Below are positions 1-5,154 of a stretch of DNA of 5,154 nt, piece by piece. Every line of letters starts with the position of its first letter. Positions within the stretch are counted from its first letter, which is position 1. Made by a program: the position numbers and the translations under genes. The notes below the pieces were generated by a model. It saw only the letters and a list, made by a program, of their open reading frames with translations, did no database searches and had not been told where the DNA came from. Source of the DNA: an uncultured Bacteroidota bacterium (GTDB lineage: Bacteria > Bacteroidota > Bacteroidia > Bacteroidales > P3). Where the stretch lies: NCBI GenBank assembly GCA_902766265.1, contig CACXCY010000093.1, positions 1 through 5,154 on the forward strand. Direction: 5' to 3'.

Positions 1-15
1 TACGCTAAGAAATAA
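1..15 (+). CDS. Possible last codons of an upstream plus-strand gene (cut by window edge)
   Basis: Read from base 1, the sequence gives Y-A-K-K followed by a TAA stop. A short lysine-rich tail just before a stop is common at protein C-termini. A strong plus-strand terminator follows 42 bp later, which implies that a plus-strand transcript enters from the left. The neighbouring frame is also open until a TAG at 29-31, so the true frame cannot be decided here. Nothing can be said about the product. The call rests mainly on the terminator and is tentative. Confidence 0.3.
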   Translation, partial: YAKK

Positions 16-57
16 AAAGCCAATTTTGTAGTTTGTTTTAGATTTAACTGTTGAAGA

Positions 58-88
58 AGAGCTCGTCGAGATGACGGGCTCTTTTTTT
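58..88 (+). terminator. Rho-independent terminator, plus strand
   Basis: The left arm AGAGCTCGTC (58-67) pairs with the right arm GACGGGCTCT (73-82) over ten positions, nine Watson-Crick and one G-U wobble, around a five-base loop GAGAT. A run of seven T residues (82-88) follows immediately. Upstream A residues at 54-57 could lengthen the stem against the T run. This is the standard shape of an intrinsic terminator for a transcript coming from the left edge. Confidence 0.78.
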
Positions 89-110
89 GTGGGGCTTCCC
101 GATGGGCGTT

Positions 111-217
111 GTCGAGGTCTCGGGTCGACGATGTCGGGGTCTCGGGTCGACAATGTCGAGGTCTCGGGTCGACAATGTCGGGGTCTCGGGTCGACGATGT
201 CGAGGTCTCGGGTCGAC
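111..217. repeat. Tandem array of a 22-bp repeat, 4.9 units
   Basis: Contiguous units begin at 111, 133, 155, 177 and 199; the last is complete to base 19 and then runs into poly-A. The core is GTCGRGGTCTCGGGTCGAC, joined to the next unit by RAT. Only two positions vary: R at position 5 alternates A,G,A,G,A, and position 20 is G or A. Each unit holds a GTCGAC palindrome, at 124, 146, 168, 190 and 212. A-type units also hold CGAG-GT-CTCG. There are no unique spacers, so it is not CRISPR. Because 22 is not a multiple of three and neither strand has a supported gene here, it is not a protein repeat. Its function is unknown: possibilities are a slippage-prone minisatellite, a set of phased binding sites, or one member of a dispersed intergenic repeat family. 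Confidence 0.95.
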
Positions 218-240
218 AAAAAACCGCCTCGGGGTGGTGC
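218..240 (-). terminator. Probable minus-strand terminator for the DUF5686 transcript
   Basis: On the minus strand ACCACC (238-233) and GGCGGT (228-223) form a six-position stem with one A-C mismatch around a four-base CCGA loop. It is followed at once by six T residues (plus-strand A at 218-223). It lies about 105 bp past the stop of the DUF5686 gene, in the right orientation. The mismatch and short stem make it weaker than the terminator at 58-88. Its T tract directly abuts the last unit of the 22-bp array. Confidence 0.5.
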
Positions 241-253
241 GTTCTACACTGCG

Positions 254-280
254 TCTCCACTGTTGTTGGGTAGGTGGAGA
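254..280. repeat. 7-bp inverted repeat in the 3' region of the DUF5686 transcript
   Basis: TCTCCAC (254-260) is the exact reverse complement of GTGGAGA (274-280), with a 13-base spacer. No T run follows it on either strand, so it is not a terminator by itself. In the minus-strand transcript it would lie between the stop codon at 343 and the probable terminator at 218-240, where it could form a stabilising 3' hairpin. A chance match of this size is possible. Confidence 0.4.
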
Positions 281-283
281 TGT

Positions 284-296
284 GACCCGAGGTCTC
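284..296 (-). repeat. Degraded inverted copy of the 22-bp repeat core
   Basis: Read on the minus strand, this 13-base stretch is GAGACCTCGGGTC, against GAGGTCTCGGGTC in A-type units of the array, so 11 of 13 bases agree. The agreement continues weakly beyond it if a one-base gap is allowed. It lies 66 bp to the right of the array and in the opposite orientation. It may be a relic of a once larger repeat region; a chance match cannot be excluded at this length. Confidence 0.35.
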
Positions 297-342
297 TGCT
301 AATGTACTGAATATCGATTAAATATGTGAGTTTTGCACGGGC

Positions 343-2886
343 TTAGAAGCTGATGTGCAGGCGTATGCGGATGCCTTGTCGGGCGGCGTGGGGATGGTCA
401 AGGTAGGTGAATCGTCGCACGTAGTCCACCCGCAGCAGGTGGAAGATGTTATCAATGCCGATGTTCGCTTCGAGGTAGGGGCCGTTGTCGAGGGTGAAAA
501 TCCGTGGCTGCCCGTGGCTGTCTGTCACGAAGGAGGGCAGCCCGTTGGCGTCGGAGGGCGTGTTGGTTGCCGAAAGACCACCCCACAACGCCTTCACGGC
601 CAGCACTTCGCGCCATTTGAGGCGGCGCATCAGGGGGATGCGGTTGAACAGGTAGCCGTTGAAGTTGTAGTCGAACAGCACTTGTGCGTAGCGGTCGCTC
701 ACGAATTCGAGGTAGTTCATCATATTGAAGGCGTCCTGCTGGTAGAAGAGTCCCGGGTTGGCCTGGTGACAGAAGAGCAGGGGGTAGGCGGCTTGTCCGG
801 CGATGCCACCTGCCTGCAGCGTGATGTCGGCGAAGCCCAGGTTCCACAGATAGGACTTCTTCTGCAGCACCAGTTCCAGTCGGCTGAAGTCGTAGTCGGT
901 CCCCGGCAGCGGGGCGTTGTAGCTGTAGCGCAGGGTGACGATGGGTGCGGTGCTGTTCAGCGTGGTGCGCCAGCGATGGCTTTGGTAGAAAGTCTCGTTG
1001 CGGGCGTAGCGCAGTTCCAGGTTGGCCGCCGCGGTGGTGATGGAGGTGAAGTTGCCGGTCAGTCCTGCCAGCGGCGTGATGGTGCGGTGCTCCAGCAGGA
1101 TTTTGGCCGAGAAATGGCTCTTCGTCTCCAGCCAGTATTCGGCGTAGTAGCGGTGGCGCATCACCATGAGGTCGGTGCTTCCGCCGCCCAACGACCGGAA
1201 GAAGCGGTCGTACGAATCCATGAAGAACGTCTGCCCCGGGATGTCGTTGTTGTGTTCCATGCCTGCCGTCAGCAGGTGGGCGGGAAACTCCCATTGGTGG
1301 TGCTCCTTCTCGCGGAAGCTGTACATCAGCTCGGCGTTGTATTTCCATTCGTGGTCTTTTGTGCCGTAGGCCGCGAAACCGTTGGCAAACCAGTGCTTAT
1401 TGAGCCGTGTGTTCGTCTTGCCGCCCACACGCAGACGGACTCCCTCCACATCGTTCCACGACAGCGTGCTCTCCACAGGGCCGTAGTCCCACATCCCCAT
1501 GTCGACATATCCGGTCGCGAAAGCCATCATCGTGTTCATGCTCAGGCGGAAGAAGGGCAGTTCGTTCAGCTGTCGTGCGGCCTCGTAGGTGTGCTGCTCG
1601 TTGTCGCTGAGCGGCGCTATGCGGTGGCTGTCCCACCAAGCATCGTCGCGGTGACTGTAGCCCTCGGCGTGTGTCACCACGCCGTTGTTGGCATAAGCGC
1701 TGTCGGCAGCCGGCGCCCCCTGTCGGTAGTCGGCGTAGTGGAGCTCCTTGCGTCCACGCATCGGCACCCCGTAGAAGCGCCCCTCCATTACCATGTTGTT
1801 CTGCGTGATGCGCAGCAGGCCGTCCTCCTGGGCGTAGCGTTGTTCTATCTCCAAGCTGCGCACAAAGTTGATGTTGCACTTCTCGGGGAGTTCCAGGTGG
1901 GCGCGACGGAGGGCGTGGCGCCCGTCGTGGCTCACCAGCAGCGTCCCGCTGAAACCGATGTCGCGGGGATTGGCAGGGACAAAGGTGAGCAGTATGCAGC
2001 TGTCGCCCTCATAGGCGATGGTGTCGTCAATATAATAATGGTAGAACAGCGTCGCACCGTCGGCAAGGGGCGATACCATCTCGTTGTCAAGGATGTGTAT
2101 CTTGTCATCGAAGATGTCTATGTCGTCGCCAAAGACATCGTGCAGCGCCGATTCGATGGTCTGTGGCTCCAGAAACTTGGTTATCTCGATATGTTTCTCG
2201 CCTGTCAGCGTGCGCATCTCGCAAGGTGGCGTGCGACGGTAGCGGTGTTCATAGATGTTCTCGACGAAGAATCCCGGGATGAACCGCTGCCCGCTGATGG
2301 GCGACGTCTGCAGTCCGTCGAACAGGAATCCAAGGCGTTGCAGGGTCTTCTCGTTGCGCATGGTGTCCTTTACCCCCAGCAAGTCCAGTTCAATCTTCTC
2401 GTGGCTGCGGTAGCTGAAGTGGCTTAGCTGGCGGATGCTGTTGCTGTCCTTGTGGGCAATCACCTGACGCATCAGCTCCACCGCCGGATTGTCGCGCCGA
2501 CGGTAGCGTTCGCGTTTGCCCGTCACCACGGCCTCCTGCAGCATGATGCGCGACGGATGCATCTCCACCGATAGATTCTGCCATTCATGGGGTCTCACCG
2601 CGATGTGCACGGTCTCATAGCCCACAAAACCGAAGGTCAGCGTGTCGAAGCCCAGAGGGGACTGTATGTTGAAATGGCCGTCACCATCGCTCACACCGCC
2701 CACCACGTTCCTTTCGTGTGTGTTGGCCACGATGTTCACGTAAGGCATCAGTTTGCCCGATGTGGCGTCAGTCACACGCCCCACCACCACTGTGTTCTGT
2801 GCGTGTGCCATCAGGACGCACATCAGACACACCCCTGTCGTCAGGAGGCGTCTGAATGTGTTGATGCCGATGTGTCGCGTTGTCAT
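343..2886 (-). CDS. DUF5686 / carboxypeptidase-regulatory-like outer-membrane protein
   Basis: This 847-aa protein of unknown function is probably in the outer membrane. Residues 1-29 form a signal peptide: arginines near position 12, a hydrophobic stretch LLTTGVCLMCVLM, and an AHA|Q signal peptidase I site. The cysteines do not fit a lipobox. Residues about 33-110 are a CarboxypepD_reg-like beta-sandwich (GRVTDATSG, GHFNI, FVGYE). A DUF5686 signature follows near 125-148 (RYRRRDNPAVELMRQVIAHK). The rest is beta-rich with alternating aromatic residues. The extreme C-terminus IRIRLHISF ends in phenylalanine, as outer-membrane barrels often do. The length is close to what I expect for the family. 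The ATG at 2886 is the natural start because the signal peptide begins there. A perfect hairpin ends only 8 bp upstream and no Shine-Dalgarno motif is visible. It lies 133 bp after floA in the same direction, so read-through from the operon is possible. The family assignment is firm; the role is unknown. Confidence 0.93.
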   Translation of the reverse strand: MTTRHIGINTFRRLLTTGVCLMCVLMAHAQNTVVVGRVTDATSGKLMPYVNIVANTHERNVVGGVSDGDGHFNIQSPLGFDTLTFGFVGYETVHIAVRPHEWQNLSVEMHPSRIMLQEAVVTGKRERYRRRDNPAVELMRQVIAHKDSNSIRQLSHFSYRSHEKIELDLLGVKDTMRNEKTLQRLGFLFDGLQTSPISGQRFIPGFFVENIYEHRYRRTPPCEMRTLTGEKHIEITKFLEPQTIESALHDVFGDDIDIFDDKIHILDNEMVSPLADGATLFYHYYIDDTIAYEGDSCILLTFVPANPRDIGFSGTLLVSHDGRHALRRAHLELPEKCNINFVRSLEIEQRYAQEDGLLRITQNNMVMEGRFYGVPMRGRKELHYADYRQGAPAADSAYANNGVVTHAEGYSHRDDAWWDSHRIAPLSDNEQHTYEAARQLNELPFFRLSMNTMMAFATGYVDMGMWDYGPVESTLSWNDVEGVRLRVGGKTNTRLNKHWFANGFAAYGTKDHEWKYNAELMYSFREKEHHQWEFPAHLLTAGMEHNNDIPGQTFFMDSYDRFFRSLGGGSTDLMVMRHRYYAEYWLETKSHFSAKILLEHRTITPLAGLTGNFTSITTAAANLELRYARNETFYQSHRWRTTLNSTAPIVTLRYSYNAPLPGTDYDFSRLELVLQKKSYLWNLGFADITLQAGGIAGQAAYPLLFCHQANPGLFYQQDAFNMMNYLEFVSDRYAQVLFDYNFNGYLFNRIPLMRRLKWREVLAVKALWGGLSATNTPSDANGLPSFVTDSHGQPRIFTLDNGPYLEANIGIDNIFHLLRVDYVRRFTYLDHPHAARQGIRIRLHISF

Positions 2887-2894
2887 AGTATTAT

Positions 2895-2923
2895 AAAGCC
2901 GCAGAGAGCACCTCTGCGGCTTT
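2895..2923 (-). promoter_or_regulatory. Perfect 12-bp hairpin between floA and the DUF5686 gene
   Basis: AAAGCCGCAGAG (2895-2906) and CTCTGCGGCTTT (2912-2923) are exact reverse complements around a five-base loop. In the minus-strand transcript the stem ends 8 nt before the ATG of the DUF5686 gene and is followed by TTTATAAT within and after the stem rather than a clean U run. It could terminate the ispF-clpS-nfeD-floA transcript, attenuate read-through, or occlude ribosome entry at the next gene. The structure is certain at sequence level; the function is inferred. Confidence 0.65.
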
Positions 2924-2943
2924 GTCGGTTCAATGCTTTCGGC

Positions 2944-2988
2944 TGCACGGCTGTGGAATGCAGGGCTGTTGGATATGTTCCCCGTGCA
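2944..2988 (-). repeat. 7-bp inverted repeat in the floA-DUF5686 gap
   Basis: TGCACGG (2944-2950) is the exact reverse complement of CCGTGCA (2982-2988), with a 31-base spacer. Inside the spacer GGAA (2955-2958) can pair with TTCC (2978-2981), extending the structure. With the stronger hairpin at 2895-2923, this means that most of the gap can fold as RNA. I saw no Bacteroidota promoter motif (TTTG with TAnnTTTG) in the gap on the minus strand. Confidence 0.35.
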
Positions 2989-3019
2989 TTTCCTGTGCAG
3001 TCACAGCATGCGAGTGTCC

Positions 3020-3991
3020 TTATTTCTTGGGCTGCTGGGTAGCGGCGGGTTTGCTGATGGATTCGCGCATGTCGGTATCGGCTTGGATGTTCTTCATGCG
3101 GTAGTAGTCCATGATACCCAGGTTGCCGTTGCGGAAAGCGTCGGCCATAGCGAGAGGCACTTCGGCTTCGGCCTCGATAACCTTGGCACGTGCCTCCTGG
3201 GCTTTGGCTTTCATCTCCTGCTCCTGAGCCACAGCCATAGCGCGACGTTCCTCGGCTTTGGCTTGGGCTATGTTCTTGTCGGCGTTGGCCTGGTCCATCT
3301 GCAGCTGTGCGCCGATGTTCTTTCCGACGTCGATGTCGGCGATGTCGATAGAGAGAATCTCAAAGGCGGTGCCGCTGTCGAGACCTTTCTCAAGCACAAG
3401 CTTGGAGATGGAATCGGGATTTTCGAGCACCTGTTTGTGGCTGACAGCCGAACCGATGGAGGTGACGATACCTTCGCCTACACGGGCAAGGATGGTCTCC
3501 TCTCCGGCGCCGCCGACGAGCTGTTTGATATTGGTGCGCACCGTGACGCGGGCTTTGGCTATCAGCTGGATGCCGTCTTTGGCCACAGCGGCTACGGGAG
3601 GCGTGTCGATGACTTTGGGGTTGACGGAAGTCTTGACGGCGGCCAGCACGTCACGACCGGCGAGGTCGATAGCGGTAGCTGTCTTGAAGTCAAGGTTCAT
3701 GTTGGCTTTGTCGGCAGAAATCAATGCGTTGACGACAGCGTTGACGCGTCCGCCAGCCAGGTAGTGGGCTTCCAGTTCATTTTGTGACAGCTTGAGGCCT
3801 GCCTTGGTGGCCGAAATCATGTTGCTCACGATGACGGTGGGAGGCACCTTGCGGAAGCGCATGAAGATGAGCTGGATGAGAGATGTGTGGGTGCCAGAGA
3901 CGAGTGCCTGGAACCAGATGCCGATGGGTACTAACCATAGGAAGAGTATCAAAATGATGATACACGCGGCTACTAATAAAATGATTTCCAT
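3020..3991 (-). CDS. floA: Flotillin-like membrane scaffold protein FloA
   Basis: This 323-aa protein matches the FloA (UPF0365, YqfA-type) family in length and sequence throughout. FloA oligomerises on the inner face of the cytoplasmic membrane and scaffolds microdomains. Residues 1-30 are a strongly hydrophobic membrane anchor (EIILLVAACIIILILFLWLV). The SPFH/PHB-type core spans about 50-230 and includes LDFKTATAIDLAGRDVLAAV and VRTNIKQLVGGAGEETILARV. Residues about 232-280 are an Ala/Glu/Lys-rich coiled coil typical of flotillins. The tail ends in QQPKK. The ATG at 3991 places the anchor at the extreme N-terminus, as expected. The 22-bp gap to nfeD is A-rich on the coding strand, in line with Bacteroidota initiation regions. 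Adjacent NfeD is the known genomic partner of this family. Nothing looks truncated. Confidence 0.97.
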   Translation of the reverse strand: MEIILLVAACIIILILFLWLVPIGIWFQALVSGTHTSLIQLIFMRFRKVPPTVIVSNMISATKAGLKLSQNELEAHYLAGGRVNAVVNALISADKANMNLDFKTATAIDLAGRDVLAAVKTSVNPKVIDTPPVAAVAKDGIQLIAKARVTVRTNIKQLVGGAGEETILARVGEGIVTSIGSAVSHKQVLENPDSISKLVLEKGLDSGTAFEILSIDIADIDVGKNIGAQLQMDQANADKNIAQAKAEERRAMAVAQEQEMKAKAQEARAKVIEAEAEVPLAMADAFRNGNLGIMDYYRMKNIQADTDMRESISKPAATQQPKK

Positions 3992-4013
3992 AGTGTGTTG
4001 TTTTATTGTTTTG

Positions 4014-4487
4014 TTATATTTCTCCGTCTGCTTCGCGCACCATAATCTTGTAACCCTCTATTTCCGTCACCTCAATGGCTTTGTTGGGGTCTACAAACTC
4101 GCTGACGGTGTGCACCTCCACGGTCTGTCCCTCTATGAGGGCTTTGCCTGCCGGTGCCAGCCGCGACAGGGTGACTCCACGGTCGCCGACATGAATGGTG
4201 CCGTTGTCGGCATCATTGGCTTTGCTGTCGATGGCGTCGTTGAGACTGACGCGCCGCCAGGTTTTGGACTTCATGAAGATGGTCAGGAGTGCGACGCATA
4301 CCACGATGGAGGATATCAGTGCGATGTTGCCGGCAGTGCAGCCATATTGCACGTAGGTTATCCAGATGCCCACAATGGTGAATATACCGCCGCAGATACC
4401 TGCCACGCCGCCTGGGAGGGCGACGATTTCAAGGGTGACGAGCAGCAGCCCGAACAAGATGATTATGATGAGAAGGGGTAGTGACAT
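4014..4487 (-). CDS. nfeD: NfeD-family membrane protein, short form
   Basis: This 157-aa protein is the short, protease-less NfeD type that accompanies flotillins. Three hydrophobic segments lie at about 3-23, 27-47 and 52-72, and charged KSKTWRR follows. Residues about 85-152 form the OB-fold soluble domain, with the family pattern GDRGVTLSRLAPAGKALIEG, then VEVHTVSEFVDPNKAIEVTEIEGYKIMV. NfeD proteins are thought to bind or modulate the SPFH partner; here that is FloA, 22 bp downstream. I chose the ATG at 4487 because MSLPLL starts directly at the first membrane segment and lies 4 bp after the clpS stop. The frame is open further upstream, but that longer version would overlap all of clpS and adds non-membrane sequence. 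No Ser-Lys protease domain is present, so it is not the long NfeD form. Confidence 0.94.
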   Translation of the reverse strand: MSLPLLIIIILFGLLLVTLEIVALPGGVAGICGGIFTIVGIWITYVQYGCTAGNIALISSIVVCVALLTIFMKSKTWRRVSLNDAIDSKANDADNGTIHVGDRGVTLSRLAPAGKALIEGQTVEVHTVSEFVDPNKAIEVTEIEGYKIMVREADGEI

Positions 4488-4491
4488 AATG

Positions 4492-4767
4492 TTATCTGAC
4501 GATTTCTGTGGTGAGTTGCTTTTCCAATAATGCAGTGTGCATAGGCAGCAGTTCCTCATAGCTGCCGTTCTTGACAACGCATTTGCCGCGATAGTGAACG
4601 AGTATGGTGCACTGCTCGGCTTGCTCGTAGGAGTGGCGACAGATATCCACCAGGGCTTTGATGACATAGTCAAAGGTGTGGTAGTCGTCGTTGTACAGCA
4701 CCAGGTTACAGCCGCTGTCCTCCAGAAGATCCAGGTCTTCTTCGTGTTGTGTCTTCTGCTGTTCCAT
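4492..4767 (-). CDS. clpS: ATP-dependent Clp protease adaptor ClpS
   Basis: This 91-aa ClpS delivers proteins with destabilising N-terminal residues to a Clp AAA+ unfoldase in the cytoplasm. The N-degron pocket residues are visible: N26-D27-D28 in LVLYNDDYHTFDYVI and H58 in ILVHYRGK, matching the conserved NDD and VH motifs of the family. Residues 1-20 are the polar, acidic flexible extension needed in known ClpS proteins to engage the unfoldase. The C-terminal part (YEELLPMHTALLEKQL) resembles Bacteroidota ClpS. It starts 4 bp after the ispF stop, and nfeD starts 4 bp after its own stop, so it is embedded in the operon. No Clp ATPase or aminoacyl-transferase gene is in view. The ATG at 4767 is the only sensible start, and the length is normal. 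Confidence 0.96.
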   Translation of the reverse strand: MEQQKTQHEEDLDLLEDSGCNLVLYNDDYHTFDYVIKALVDICRHSYEQAEQCTILVHYRGKCVVKNGSYEELLPMHTALLEKQLTTEIVR

Positions 4768-4771
4768 GGTG

Positions 4772-5154
4772 TTAGTTTCTTTTCTCTATCAATACCGAGG
4801 CCCAAGCGCTTACGCCTTCCTCGCGCCCTTCAAAGCCGAGATGTTCGGTGGTGGTGGCTTTGACCGACACAGCGTCGGCGGCTATTCCCATTGTCGTGGC
4901 AATTGTTTGCCGCATCTGAGGGATATAGGTGGCCACTTTGGGCTTTTGAAGACAGAGGATAGTGTCTACATTGGCCACTTCATAGCCCTGTTGGCGTACC
5001 AAAAGGCAAACCTTGGCGAGCAGCAGCTTGCTGTCAATGCCTTTGTAGGCAGGGTCGGTGTCGGGAAAATGCTGTCCGATGTCGCCCAAAGCAGCAGCGC
5101 CCAGCAAGGCGTCGCAGATGGCATGCAGCAGCACATCGGCATCGGAATGGCCTA
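4772..5154 (-). CDS. ispF: 2-C-methyl-D-erythritol 2,4-cyclodiphosphate synthase IspF (5' end cut by window)
   Basis: IspF converts CDP-methylerythritol 2-phosphate to the cyclodiphosphate, releasing CMP, in the MEP route to isoprenoids. It works as a metal-dependent cytoplasmic trimer. The 126 C-terminal residues are visible and start inside the conserved GHSDADVLLHAICDALLGA. The histidine in DVLLHA is equivalent to the third metal ligand (H42 in E. coli). DIGQHFPDTDPAYKG and VKATTTEHLGFEGREEG are the other family signatures. About 32-34 N-terminal residues, including the Asp-x-His metal pair, lie beyond the right edge. A GTG at 5134 could be read as a start but is an internal valine codon (the V of DVLLHA). 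The gene is not broken; only the window cuts it. Its stop is 4 bp before clpS. Confidence 0.97.
   Translation of the reverse strand, partial: GHSDADVLLHAICDALLGAAALGDIGQHFPDTDPAYKGIDSKLLLAKVCLLVRQQGYEVANVDTILCLQKPKVATYIPQMRQTIATTMGIAADAVSVKATTTEHLGFEGREEGVSAWASVLIEKRN

Noticed and set aside
111..217. CRISPR array
   Set aside because: The units are directly contiguous with no unique spacers, and no cas gene is in view.
71..310. Short plus-strand open frames running through the tandem array
   Set aside because: The 22-bp unit shifts frame at every copy, so the peptide repeats only every three units. The frames begin inside a terminator stem and resemble no known protein.
452..1348. Minus-strand 298-codon open frame inside the DUF5686 gene
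   Set aside because: It is an alternate reading of the same strand, rich in R, P, H and G as expected of out-of-frame GC-rich sequence, with no domain. The overlapping 847-aa frame is clearly the real one.
355..2427. A 690-codon plus-strand open frame lying antisense to the DUF5686 gene
   Set aside because: Its codons are exactly in register with the real gene, so it stays open simply because the gene uses no TTA, CTA or TCA codons across that stretch. The translation is low-complexity, rich in V, Q, H and A, with no recognisable domain, while the minus-strand product has a signal peptide and family motifs.
2887..2896. TATAAT sequence just upstream of the DUF5686 start codon as a sigma70-type -10 box
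   Set aside because: No -35 element is present at the right distance. Transcription would start at about the ATG itself. Bacteroidota housekeeping promoters use a different motif (TAnnTTTG).
2933..3787. A 284-codon plus-strand open frame antisense to floA
   Set aside because: It is again in register with floA and explained by the same codon avoidance. The opposite strand encodes a full-length, well-conserved FloA.
4488..4805. Longer N-terminus for the NfeD protein (263 aa)
   Set aside because: The extension overlaps all of clpS in another frame and has no membrane or NfeD character. The ATG at 4487 gives the normal family architecture.

Overview
The window most likely comes from a chromosome of the order Bacteroidales (phylum Bacteroidota). 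The evidence is a DUF5686-type outer-membrane protein with an N-terminal carboxypeptidase-regulatory-like domain, a Bacteroidota-style ClpS, start codons preceded by A-rich sequence rather than a clear Shine-Dalgarno motif, and the flotillin/NfeD pair. By eye the DNA is fairly GC-rich for the group. I cannot name a genus or species from the sequence alone.

Layout: every substantial gene lies on the minus strand, so transcription runs from right to left. From the right edge the order is ispF (5' end cut by the window edge), clpS, nfeD and floA. These are separated by 4, 4 and 22 bp, so they almost certainly form one transcript. A 133-bp gap containing a perfect 12-bp inverted repeat follows. 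Next comes a long gene for a secreted, probably beta-barrel DUF5686 protein (847 aa), which ends at 343. The leftmost 342 bp hold no convincing complete gene. They contain a possible four-codon tail of a plus-strand gene, a strong plus-strand terminator, a five-unit tandem array of a 22-bp repeat, a probable minus-strand terminator, a small inverted repeat and one degraded inverted copy of the repeat core.

How the genes fit together: IspF makes a ring intermediate of the MEP isoprenoid pathway. ClpS is the N-degron adaptor for a Clp protease. NfeD and FloA are the membrane partner and scaffold of flotillin microdomains. The link between ispF and floA/nfeD is suggestive because flotillin microdomains are thought to depend on polyisoprenoid lipids, but co-transcription may reflect housekeeping expression only. 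The DUF5686 gene follows in the same direction, but the long structured gap leaves open whether it belongs to the operon.

The least explained structure is the 22-bp tandem array at 111-217. It is non-coding, sits between two terminators that face each other, and carries a GTCGAC palindrome at an exact 22-bp pitch. I found no clear sign of a new multi-gene system; the five genes all belong to known families.
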